This document shows positions 53,473 through 61,598 of a stretch of 64,000 bases of DNA, piece by piece. The translations under genes were made by a program, and so were the position numbers. The notes under the pieces are model-generated. The model had not been told where the DNA came from. It saw only the letters and a program-made list of their open reading frames with translations, and did not search any database. This DNA comes from 4572-123 sp964418755. GTDB taxonomy: Bacteria; Desulfobacterota; Desulfobacteria; Desulfobacterales; 4572-123. The stretch covers positions 1 to 64,000 of the forward strand of contig CAYQNS010000001.1 in assembly GCA_964418755.1 (NCBI GenBank). The letters run 5' to 3'. The stretch's first letter is position 1. Every line of letters starts with the position of its first letter.

Positions 53473-54260
53473 TATTTCAATCCTCCCTTGGCCTTTAAGA
53501 GTTCAATCAGTTTTCCAATGATCTCTTCCGTGCTGCCCTCGAGCATCTCCGCACCTTCGCCCGTGTCCGGCACAAAATAGTCGAGCCGTTTGACCTTGGC
53601 ACCGGCATCGCCGACCGATGCCGCGTCCAGCCCCAGATCCGCGGTGCCCAGGGTCGGGATCTCCACGGAAGCCACCTTCCGGATACCGCGGATGCCCACA
53701 TAGCGCGGTTCATTGATACCGGTCTGGATGGACAGGACGCAGGGCAAATCGATTTCATTCATTTCCTGGTTACCGCCTTCTATTTCACGGCCCACCGTTA
53801 GTTTGCCCTCCTGCACCTCAATGGTGTTGACCAGGGATGCATAGGGGTAATCCAGCATGGCCGCCAGCATACCACCGATCTCTCCGGCACCGGCATCGGC
53901 CTGGGCCCCGGTCATGATCAGATCGTAGCTGCCTTTTTCAACGGCGGCTTTTAGAATCGCGGCAACCCCCCTGCCATCGGAATTTTCAAAGGCATCGTCA
54001 CTTAAAAGCAGGCCCTTTTCAGCGCCCATGGCCATCTCCCTTCTCACGACCTCTTCCGACTCATCATTGCCGACCGAGACCACCGTGACACTGCCGCCGA
54101 CCTTGTCAACGATCTGAATAGCTTCCTCGACTGCATAATTATCCCACTCGTTTACCGAATAAACCAGATCATCGCGATCGATGTCGTTCCCGGCATTGTT
54201 CAACTCGATCTCGTTTTCCGAGGTGTCAGGGACCCTCTTTACACAAACCAAAATTTCCAT
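53472..54260 (-). CDS. etfB: Electron transfer flavoprotein beta subunit
   Basis: A 262-residue AMP-binding subunit. Typical blocks: ILVCVKRVPDTSENEIELNN at the start, YSVNEWDNYAVEEAIQI, MTGAQADAGAGEIGGMLA, and the ETF-beta signature VNTIEVQEGKLTVGREIEGG. I chose ATG 54260 (GGGAGG upstream); the open frame to 54392 has no similarity. It forms a heterodimer with EtfA; stop and start of the pair overlap. Confidence 0.93.
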   Translation of the reverse strand: MEILVCVKRVPDTSENEIELNNAGNDIDRDDLVYSVNEWDNYAVEEAIQIVDKVGGSVTVVSVGNDESEEVVRREMAMGAEKGLLLSDDAFENSDGRGVAAILKAAVEKGSYDLIMTGAQADAGAGEIGGMLAAMLDYPYASLVNTIEVQEGKLTVGREIEGGNQEMNEIDLPCVLSIQTGINEPRYVGIRGIRKVASVEIPTLGTADLGLDAASVGDAGAKVKRLDYFVPDTGEGAEMLEGSTEEIIGKLIELLKAKGGLK

Positions 54261-54363
54261 ATTTTCCCTCCCTGCTGTTATTGTTGACAGGTTTTTTAAA
54301 TTATGGTTATTACCAAATGATTGCTTTCTGATATCGGTTTTCTGTTGACCTATTCGGCCTGTT

Positions 54364-56448
54364 TCAGGCAGCCTTTTCCATATGCTGATCAATCAGTTCG
54401 GCCAATTCAATGGCTTCCACTTCACCTTCCAGGCCGGCCACCTTGATGGCGTCCTCGATATTGACCAGACAGAACGGGCATGCCGTTACGATTACATTGG
54501 CTCCGGCGTCGGCCGCCATCCGTACCCTCAGAACGCCCATGCGTTGCTCTTCCTCTGGTTCGTAGAAGAGCATCAGACCGCCGCCGCCGCAGCAGAAGGA
54601 TCGATCCCGATTTTTTGTCATTTCCACCCGGGTAAGGCCTGGAATGGCATCGATGGCGGCCCGGGGGTCGTCGTACACATCATTGTGCCGTCCCAGATAA
54701 CAGGGATCATGATAGGTGTAGATCCGGGTCGGATCCGCGACTGGTTTAAGTTTCAAATTACCGGATCTGACATGGCGGACAATCACCTGGCTGATATGTT
54801 CCACCGGGGGAAGGCCCTTGTAGTCCTTTTTTAACGCGTTGAATGCATGGGGATCGGCGGTGACGATACGACTCACGCCGGCATTTAGAATAGCATCGGT
54901 ATTGTGGTCTTTCAAGTCCTGAAAGAGCATCTCCTCACCAAAGCGGCGCACCTCGTGGGCACTGTCCTTTTCCGCCCTGCCCAGAATACCGAAATCAATG
55001 CCGGCAGTGGTGAGGACTCCGGCCGTGGCCTTGGCAATCTCCTGCATGCGGTCATCAAAGGATGAAATGCTGTCCACAAAGTACAGGGTGTCGGCCGTGG
55101 CTCCTTTTTCGAGAATTTTAACCGGGTATTTTGCCTTGAATTCTTGATCTTTGGTCCAGTCGGCCCGTTTTTTTTCCATTTTGCCCCAGGGGTTACCGCG
55201 TTTTTCCAGGGCCCGCAGCGGTTTTTGCAGGGACTGGGGCACCATGCCCTCTTCAACCATGCCACGGCGCAGGTCGACGATCTTGTCGATATATTCGATT
55301 CCAAGCGGGCATTCCTGCTCGCATGCACCGCAGGTGGTGCATGACCAGATTTCGTCTTCTGTAAAAATAGTGCCGATCAGTGGTTCACTTTTTTTAAACG
55401 GGCTGTTTAAAGGCAGCAATGGATAGTTCTTGAAGAGCAGATCCCGGGCCTTAATGGAGATGAATCGCGGCGATAGAGGCCGGCCCACGGTATTTGCCGG
55501 GCATTGGTCTGAACAGCGTCCACAATCGGCGCAGGTGTAAAAATCCAGGATATGCTTCCAGGTAAAATCCTCCAGTTTTTTAACGCCGAAGGATTCCAGT
55601 TCATCCAGATTTTCATCTTTGACGCCGTAGCGCACCGGTTTGACATTGCCTCGATTCAGGCGCATGAAAAAGACATTAAAAATGGAGGTAATGACATGAA
55701 AATGCTTACCCAGGGGCAGAAAACACAAAAAAAAGAAAAAACACAGGTCATGGGCAAAATAGGCGGCAATATGGAGGTTCTGCAGGCAGGTTAAAGGTGT
55801 GCTCAGCAGCATGCCCTTGAGTGCCCATCCCAGGGTACCCGGTGTCAGAAAATCGGCATGCAGGCCCTGTTGGGCCTGGGCTGCCACCAGGGAAGCTTCG
55901 AACAGACTCTCGGAGACCATCAGCGTGCCGATAAGGGCCAGGACAAAAACCGCCTCTGCCGTATGATCATGGCCGTATTTTTTGGGAACGGCGTATCGCT
56001 CCGGCTTGAAAATGCCCCGGCGGATGGCCGCAACCACAACCGCAACCAGTACAACCGTAGCCATAATATCCTTGATAACATTGTATGCCGCTCCTGCGAT
56101 GCCATCCATGCCCGGGAAGGTAAAGCCCTCTATAAATCCCAGTATTACAAGCTGGCTGGAGCGAAGCGCCAGAGATATAAAACCGAAAAAAATCATGATA
56201 TGCAGCACGCCTGCCAGCATATAACGCGGTTGGCGCCATTGGGCGAGCCAGATTTTAAGCACTTGCATGATCCTTGCCGGGATATGGTCAAATCGGGCAT
56301 CAGGAGCCGCCATGACCAGGGGAGCCATGCGTCTTGCCATTATATAGGTAAAAATAATTGCCCCGATAATCGGGATCAAAAAAGAAATAACCGCGGTGGG
56401 AATGAAAAATATCGAGCCGTGGGCCGGAGAGATCAAAGCGGTTTCCAT
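54364..56448 (-). CDS. Membrane Fe-S oxidoreductase with CCG domain (ETF:quinone-linked)
   Basis: 694 residues. The N-terminal ~250 residues form about six helices resembling a NarI/cytochrome-b-type membrane domain. Two 4Fe-4S motifs follow: CADCGRCSDQCPAN and CTTCGACEQECPLG. The C-terminal part holds a CCG (DUF224) cluster domain like that of HdrB/D: CYLGRHN ... FCCGGGG ... CPFC. Such proteins sit beside etfBA in sulfate reducers and syntrophs and are thought to link acyl-CoA-derived electrons in ETF to menaquinone. First gene of the operon, with a FadR-type operator 37-68 bp upstream. It precedes etfB by about 100 nt. Confidence 0.88.
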   Translation of the reverse strand: METALISPAHGSIFFIPTAVISFLIPIIGAIIFTYIMARRMAPLVMAAPDARFDHIPARIMQVLKIWLAQWRQPRYMLAGVLHIMIFFGFISLALRSSQLVILGFIEGFTFPGMDGIAGAAYNVIKDIMATVVLVAVVVAAIRRGIFKPERYAVPKKYGHDHTAEAVFVLALIGTLMVSESLFEASLVAAQAQQGLHADFLTPGTLGWALKGMLLSTPLTCLQNLHIAAYFAHDLCFFFFLCFLPLGKHFHVITSIFNVFFMRLNRGNVKPVRYGVKDENLDELESFGVKKLEDFTWKHILDFYTCADCGRCSDQCPANTVGRPLSPRFISIKARDLLFKNYPLLPLNSPFKKSEPLIGTIFTEDEIWSCTTCGACEQECPLGIEYIDKIVDLRRGMVEEGMVPQSLQKPLRALEKRGNPWGKMEKKRADWTKDQEFKAKYPVKILEKGATADTLYFVDSISSFDDRMQEIAKATAGVLTTAGIDFGILGRAEKDSAHEVRRFGEEMLFQDLKDHNTDAILNAGVSRIVTADPHAFNALKKDYKGLPPVEHISQVIVRHVRSGNLKLKPVADPTRIYTYHDPCYLGRHNDVYDDPRAAIDAIPGLTRVEMTKNRDRSFCCGGGGLMLFYEPEEEQRMGVLRVRMAADAGANVIVTACPFCLVNIEDAIKVAGLEGEVEAIELAELIDQHMEKAA

Positions 56449-56484
56449 ATTACATTTCTTCTCCTTAAGAAAGTAAAAATATCA

Positions 56485-56516
56485 GCATTAATGAATGAGT
56501 ATTCATTCATTAATGC
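56485..56516. promoter_or_regulatory. FadR (TetR-type) operator upstream of ETF oxidoreductase
   Basis: A perfect 32-bp palindrome with 14-bp arms (56485-56498, 56503-56516). Its core TGAATGAGTATTCATTCA (56492-56509) fits the Bacillus FadR consensus TGAATGANTANTCATTCA at every fixed position. It lies 37 bp before the start of the oxidoreductase gene. FadR in Bacillus represses fatty-acid degradation, including etfBA, so an analogous circuit is likely. The regulator gene is not in this window. Confidence 0.8.
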
Positions 56517-56748
56517 AAACGGAGCTTTTTCTGTCAAGTAAAAAATTCATTCTCTTTTAAATTGCAGCCATGATGCTGTTGAAATAGCTGTTATGAAAGT
56601 TACAGACGCTCCAACATCAGACTTTGTTACGTCTCTGAAAATAAATAAGCACAAACAGATCCCGATTGAGGATATGGTGCTTTTTACAGCAAGTCGTATG
56701 AAATGTCAAATAATGCCAATTGTTTTGCAACGACCCCATTGGGCTTTT

Positions 56749-56783
56749 GTAAAACGCAGTGTCGTTTTTCAAATGCGTTTTAC
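56749..56783. repeat. 10-bp inverted repeat upstream of acyl-CoA ligase
   Basis: GTAAAACGCA (56749-56758) and TGCGTTTTAC (56774-56783) are perfect inverted repeats with a 15-nt loop. This is the only notable structure in the ~500-bp gap 56517-57012, which shows no convincing gene. It may be an operator or a leader hairpin. Confidence 0.45.
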
Positions 56784-57012
56784 ATGACTGATTTTGTTTG
56801 CATTCAATGGCCATCCGATTTATAATTTGGAAGGTTGTGGGAGTTTTTTGGCACCCGACGTGATTTTTTACAAAACTCGATCGTTTATTCAGGCGAAAGG
56901 GTATGACAAAATCGTCGATTTTAGCAAAAGCCTTGCAAGGTATCGTCATTTTCCGTATATTTATTCAGTTTTTAATGCTTCGTTATATAACAGAACACCA
57001 AAGGAGGTCCCA

Positions 57013-58713
57013 TTGGCGACAATCCATTATCAATACAAACCATGGCTGGCATTTTACGAAAAAGGTGTACCTGAGCGAGTAGACTACGAAGAGGTCTGCC
57101 TTCCGGAGTTTCTGGAACGAAGTGTATCTGCATTTCCCAATAACATGGCCCTGCTGTTTCAGGGATATCAAATAAATTACCGCAAGCTGAAAAGTATGGT
57201 CGACCAGTGTGCCGCCGGTCTTTCTAACCTAGGCATCAAAAAGGGAGACAGTGTCGCTATTCTGCTTCCCAATGTTATTCCCTGCGTTATCAGTTACTAT
57301 GCTATTTTGAAAATTGGTGCCGTTGTGGTAATGAACAACCCCCTTTATGCCGACCGTGAACTGAAACACCAGTTTAACGACTCGAATTCCAAGCTGCTCA
57401 TTACCCTTGATCTTTTGGCCAACCGAATGGTCGAGCTGCGCCCCGACACGGGAATTAAGCATATTATTTATACTTCCATCGGCGATTACCTGCCATTTCC
57501 CAAAAATCTCCTGTTTCCCCTGGTAGCCAAAAAAAAAGGCCTGGCCGCCGATGTAAAATCGGCTGCTGATGTTTCCAGATGGAAACCGTTTCTGGCGCAG
57601 TCTCCCTTGAATCCTCCGGCCGTAAAACTTGGCTTTGATGATGTAGCCATGTACCAGTACACCGGCGGAACAACCGGTATCTCAAAGGGTGTTATGCTGA
57701 CCCATGCCAATCTCAGCAAGCAGGTTCAACATCTGAATTCATGGTTTCCCACTTTTAATAAGGGTGAGGAACGTATGTTGAGCGCACTGCCTTTTTTTCA
57801 TGTATTCGGGCTTTCAGTGGCCATGAATTTTTCCGTGTATATGGGCTGGGGCGAAATCCTGGTCCCCAAACCCCAGCCGGAACCGCTGCTGGAAGCCATC
57901 GCCAAATTCAAACCTACCTTTGCCCCGCTGGTGCCCACCATGTATATCGGTATGCTGGCCAGTCCTGATATTGAGAAAAGCGATATGACGTCGATCAAGG
58001 GATGCTTTTCCGGCAGTGCGCCGCTGCCTGTGGAGGTGATCCGTGATTTTGAAGCCAAGACCGGGGCGATTATCGTGGAAGGCTTCGGCATGACCGAATC
58101 CACGCCCGTGACCCATATCAATCCCTTTCGGGGCCAGCGCAAAGTCGGCAGCATCGGACTTCCCATTCCCGACACCGAATGCCGCATCGTTGATTTAAAT
58201 GACGGCGAAACAGACATTCCTGTGGAAGAAACCGGCGAACTGCTGGTTAAGGGACCGCAGGTCATGAAAGGGTATTGGAATAATTTGGAAGCGACCGCCG
58301 AAACCCTGACAGACGGCTGGCTACATACCGGCGACATCGCCAAAATGGATAAGGAAGGCTATTTCTACATTGTCGACCGCAAGAAAGATATGATCATTTC
58401 AGGCGGTTTTAATGTTTATCCCCGTGATATCGAAGAAGTTTTCTTCGAACACCCGAAAGTTCAGGAAGCCACCGCCATCGGGGTCCCCCATCCTGTTCGG
58501 GGCGAGCAGGTCAAGGTTTTTGTCGTACTCAAGAAAGGCCGGACCGCCACCGGGGAAGAGTTGATCGATTTCTGCAAGGGAAAACTGGCGACCTACAAGC
58601 TGCCCACGGAAATTGAGTTTATCCATGAATTGCCTAAAACCAATGTCGGCAAGGTCCTGAAAAAAGACCTGCGGGCCACGGAGATGGAGAAAAGAGATGC
58701 GGCTGAAAAATAA
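57013..58713 (+). CDS. Long-chain fatty-acid-CoA ligase (AMP-forming)
   Basis: 566 residues; activates fatty acids for beta-oxidation. The P-loop YTGGTTGISKGVMLTHANL is near residue 216, the adenylate motif EGFGMTES near 357, DGWLHTGDIAKM near 437 and the C-terminal motif LPKTNVGKVLKKDLR. The frame is open from 56794, but I chose TTG 57013: AAAGGAGG lies 5 nt upstream and similarity starts at about this point (YKPWLAFYEKGVPERV). FadD-type length. It is divergent from the ETF oxidoreductase gene; the FadR-type operator lies in the shared region but about 500 bp away. Confidence 0.9.
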   Translation: MATIHYQYKPWLAFYEKGVPERVDYEEVCLPEFLERSVSAFPNNMALLFQGYQINYRKLKSMVDQCAAGLSNLGIKKGDSVAILLPNVIPCVISYYAILKIGAVVVMNNPLYADRELKHQFNDSNSKLLITLDLLANRMVELRPDTGIKHIIYTSIGDYLPFPKNLLFPLVAKKKGLAADVKSAADVSRWKPFLAQSPLNPPAVKLGFDDVAMYQYTGGTTGISKGVMLTHANLSKQVQHLNSWFPTFNKGEERMLSALPFFHVFGLSVAMNFSVYMGWGEILVPKPQPEPLLEAIAKFKPTFAPLVPTMYIGMLASPDIEKSDMTSIKGCFSGSAPLPVEVIRDFEAKTGAIIVEGFGMTESTPVTHINPFRGQRKVGSIGLPIPDTECRIVDLNDGETDIPVEETGELLVKGPQVMKGYWNNLEATAETLTDGWLHTGDIAKMDKEGYFYIVDRKKDMIISGGFNVYPRDIEEVFFEHPKVQEATAIGVPHPVRGEQVKVFVVLKKGRTATGEELIDFCKGKLATYKLPTEIEFIHELPKTNVGKVLKKDLRATEMEKRDAAEK

Positions 58714-58717
58714 GGGA

Positions 58718-59050
58718 TCAGGGATTTACGCCCCGTTTTTTTAACTGCAGACGCACTTCTACACGACGTTCCCTAAGTTCGTCTGCATTGCAGTGGGCTA
58801 TGCCCTGGCTGACACCGAAGCCAAAACCGATTCCTCGTCGGCCAAAACCGGTTCCGATCCCGATAGAGGCCCGGTCTGACTGGCGTTCGCATTTGGCGAT
58901 TTCTTCCTCCAACTGATAATAATATTTCAGCAGCTCTTCATCGGACATGCTGCTGGAGTCCTGGTCGAGGATGTTGTTTCCGGTGCCGGCACATCCGGAT
59001 GCCAGAAACAGGGTCGAAAGAATGGTGAAAAGTATTACGATGTGCCGCAT
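58718..59050 (-). CDS. Small lipoprotein of unknown function
   Basis: 110 residues with a lipoprotein signal (LFLASGC, Cys at residue 20). The mature part has an acidic segment (SSSMSDEELLKYYYQLEEEI) and a glycine-rich stretch (SIGIGTGFGRRGIGFGFGV), then a charged helix ending RLQLKKRGVNP. Two Cys flank the glycine-rich region. I recognise no family. It overlaps trmL by 16 nt and is likely cotranscribed; GGAG lies inside trmL. Membrane anchoring is inferred from the lipobox. Confidence 0.75.
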   Translation of the reverse strand: MRHIVILFTILSTLFLASGCAGTGNNILDQDSSSMSDEELLKYYYQLEEEIAKCERQSDRASIGIGTGFGRRGIGFGFGVSQGIAHCNADELRERRVEVRLQLKKRGVNP

Positions 59051-59565
59051 TGATTTTCTCCTTTTTCGATAAACACATTTTTCAGGCTTTCATACAGCGC
59101 AATTCCCACCGTGGTAGAAAGGTTCAGACACCGTATTTTTGGTAAGATGGGTATACAGTAGGCGGTATCCTTATAGACATTCAGGATTTGAGGAGGAAGT
59201 CCCCTGGTCTCCGAGCCGAAAATCAGAAAAAGCCTTTTACCGGACGGCATATCCCAGAAAAATTTTGACCCGGTTTTTGTGAATATTGCGATCTCTTTTT
59301 TTGCCGGCTTCATCTGTTTTTTAAAGTCTGCGAAACTGTCCCAGATAAACAGTTTTACCTCCGGCCAGTAATCCAGGCCGGCACGTTTGACCTGGCGGCT
59401 GTCCAGTGAAAATCCCAGGGGTCGAATCAGGTGCAATCGGGCACCGGCCCCCAGGCAGGTCCGCCCGATATTGCCGGTGTTCCAGTGCACCTCCGGTGCC
59501 ACCAGGACCACATGGCGTTCAAAATTATTTTCATTCAAATCCACAGGCTGATTCCCGATTATCAT
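59035..59565 (-). CDS. trmL: tRNA (cytidine/uridine-34 2'-O)-methyltransferase
   Basis: A 176-residue SPOUT-class enzyme that methylates the ribose of the wobble base in tRNA-Leu using SAM. Family blocks are EVHWNTGNIGRTCLGAGARLH, LDYWPEVKLFIW, LIFGSETRGLPPQIL and IRCLNLSTTVGIALYE (the SAM-binding knot). The length (157 in E. coli, slightly longer here) is normal. It is the first gene of a two-gene unit with the lipoprotein. Confidence 0.92.
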   Translation of the reverse strand: MIIGNQPVDLNENNFERHVVLVAPEVHWNTGNIGRTCLGAGARLHLIRPLGFSLDSRQVKRAGLDYWPEVKLFIWDSFADFKKQMKPAKKEIAIFTKTGSKFFWDMPSGKRLFLIFGSETRGLPPQILNVYKDTAYCIPILPKIRCLNLSTTVGIALYESLKNVFIEKGENQCGTS

Positions 59566-59629
59566 TAGTATCTAAATACTAAAATTCGTATTTTTTATGT
59601 CAAAAAATAAATCAAAATAATCAAAAAAC

Positions 59630-59790
59630 AAATAAATCAAAATGATTAAAATTCAAAACAGGAAAAAATCAAAATAACAAAACAACTCCAGGCTATGTGT
59701 GAGCAAATAATTTGCTTTGGCTCTTATTTGAGATTTAGATATTGGAATTTATTTGTCTCTTGGTGCTTGTAGTTTGTGATTTCCGGTTTA
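59630..59790. repeat. Dispersed intergenic repeat, copy 2
   Basis: Shares ordered blocks with 21545-21705 in the same orientation (TGATTAAAATTC, CCAGGCTAT, ATTGGAATTT, TTTGTC, TTGGTGCTTGTA, ATTTCCGG). It fills part of the ~420-bp gap between trmL and the amidohydrolase. The rest of that gap (59791-59988) shows nothing recognisable except the ribosome-binding site. Confidence 0.6.
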
Positions 59791-59988
59791 GGTTACACTC
59801 TCAAGAAACAAAACGTTCCGACATGCCAAAATCTACTTGTTTTATAAACAACCACCCAAGAAGTGTAAAGCGTTTAACCGTTATGAACCATGTATGGTAT
59901 TGTATAGAATTCAGCCCTATAGTCAATATTTGATTCATCGTGAAGCCCTGCAACCTCGACAATCCGATAATTATAACGGAGGTGAAAA

Positions 59989-60831
59989 ATGATCATTGAT
60001 TTCCATACCCATATTTTCCCCGAAAATATCCGGGAGACAAGGGAGCGTTATTTTGACGGTGAATCCGCCTTCAGGCTCCTGTATGATTCACCCGGATCAA
60101 AACTTGTGAGCGCGGAGCAGACCATTGCCGCCATGGATGAACAGGGAGTTGATAAGGCCGTTGTTTTCGGCTTTCCCTGGCGAAAGGCGGAAACCTTCAA
60201 ACTGCAGAACGATTATGTGATGGAGGTGGTTGAAAAATATCCGGATCGGCTGATCGGGATGGCCTGCTTCGATCCTGCCGGCCCCAAGGCCGTGACGGAA
60301 ACCGTTCGCTGCCTTGAGGGAGGTCTTGCCGGTGTCGGTGAGCTGGCATTTTATGAATCCGGAATTGATGAAGCCGCCCTGGACGATCTGGCGCCCATCA
60401 TGGAAATCTGTCGGGAAAACAAGGTGCCTGTACTGATTCACACCAATGAACCGGTGGGTCATCTATATCCGGGGAAAACGCCCAATACTCTGGCACAGAT
60501 ATACAACCTGGCCAAACGGTTTCCGAAAAATATAATTGTGCTGGCCCACTGGGGCGGCGGGATCTTTTTTTACAATCTGTTGAAAAAAGAGGTCAAGGAT
60601 ACCCTGAAAAACATCTATTTTGATACGGCGGCATCCCCATTTCTCTATCACCGGGATATCTGGGCCTTTGCAAAACAGGTTGCCGGAATTGACAAAATTC
60701 TTTTTGGGACGGATTTTCCCCTGCTCAAACCGGTTCGGTATTTTAGGGAGCTGGAACTAAGCGGGCTTGAAAAAGAGGATATCGATTGTATCTGCGGTCA
60801 AAATGCGGCCCGGCTGCTCAAGATAACATAA
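59989..60831 (+). CDS. Amidohydrolase family protein (amidohydrolase-2 type)
   Basis: A 280-residue metal-dependent TIM-barrel hydrolase/decarboxylase. Metal-binding motifs are DFHTHIFP at the N-terminus, HTNEPVGH and LAHWGGG in the middle, and FGTDFPLL near residue 240. The layout resembles the ACMSD/amidohydrolase-2 branch rather than TatD. Members decarboxylate aromatic acids or hydrolyse lactones; the substrate is not assigned. GGAGG precedes ATG 59989. It stands alone. Confidence 0.82.
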   Translation: MIIDFHTHIFPENIRETRERYFDGESAFRLLYDSPGSKLVSAEQTIAAMDEQGVDKAVVFGFPWRKAETFKLQNDYVMEVVEKYPDRLIGMACFDPAGPKAVTETVRCLEGGLAGVGELAFYESGIDEAALDDLAPIMEICRENKVPVLIHTNEPVGHLYPGKTPNTLAQIYNLAKRFPKNIIVLAHWGGGIFFYNLLKKEVKDTLKNIYFDTAASPFLYHRDIWAFAKQVAGIDKILFGTDFPLLKPVRYFRELELSGLEKEDIDCICGQNAARLLKIT

Positions 60832-60867
60832 ACATTCCCAAAGAGTGCCGGTTTGTCCCCATTGGCC

Positions 60868-61566
60868 TTACCGTACGATGCATTTTTCCACGTAATTTGC
60901 ACCGATGGTCTGGAATTGCAGCAATTCGTCTTCCCCAAGTCTGCAGTCGTGGCTTTGAAAGAATTCAGGATGCAGGACCTGGGTTTCCCTGCACTCCTGC
61001 AGGGCCCAGAGCCGTGCTCCTTTTATCAGACGGGCAATGCTTTCGATCATACCGGTATCCACAAGGGGTTTGATGCAGGTGGTCTTGAATTCATACGGCA
61101 GCCCGGACTCCATGATCAGCCGGATACTGGAAACAATATGATCCGGGCGGCTTTTTTTCTGGATAATCGGTGCGTAATGACCGGGATCGGTTTTTACATC
61201 CATGGCAACATAATCAATCAGACCGTTTTCAAGCAGTTGTTCCAGTACCTCGGGCCGGCTGCCGTTGGTGTCGAGTTTTATCGGATACCCTATCTGTTTG
61301 ATTTTTTTGCACAGATCCGCCAGATCCGGTTGAAGCGTGGGCTCTCCGCCGGAAATCACCACCCCATCCAGAAAATTTCTGTGACTTTCCAGAAATTGCC
61401 ATATATTGGCCTCGGTCAGGTTTGCCGGACATTCGGTACACCCCTGAACCAGGTCGGGATTATGGCAGTACGGGCAGTCAAAATTACACCCTGAAAGAAA
61501 AATCACACAACTGATTTTCCCCGGATAATCGATCATCGAGTTTTTTTGCATTCCACCCACTACCAT
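60868..61566 (-). CDS. nrdG: Anaerobic ribonucleotide reductase-activating protein
   Basis: A 232-residue radical-SAM enzyme that installs the glycyl radical in NrdD. The CNFDCPYCHNPDL motif (CxxxCxxC) binds the 4Fe-4S cluster. VVISGGEPTLQ contains the SAM-binding GGE; DTNGSRP and YVAMDVKTD are also typical. It is longer than E. coli NrdG (~155) and resembles the common TIGR02495-type activases. It lies 32 nt behind nrdD on the same strand. AGGAG precedes ATG 61566. Confidence 0.88.
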   Translation of the reverse strand: MVVGGMQKNSMIDYPGKISCVIFLSGCNFDCPYCHNPDLVQGCTECPANLTEANIWQFLESHRNFLDGVVISGGEPTLQPDLADLCKKIKQIGYPIKLDTNGSRPEVLEQLLENGLIDYVAMDVKTDPGHYAPIIQKKSRPDHIVSSIRLIMESGLPYEFKTTCIKPLVDTGMIESIARLIKGARLWALQECRETQVLHPEFFQSHDCRLGEDELLQFQTIGANYVEKCIVR

Positions 61567-61598
61567 TGGTTCTCTCCTTACCTCGCATTGGCTGCTGC

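Noticed and set aside
56794..57012. N-terminal extension of the fatty-acid ligase from ATG 56794
   Set aside because: The extra 73 residues have no family similarity, while TTG 57013 has AAAGGAGG at good spacing and family similarity starts there.
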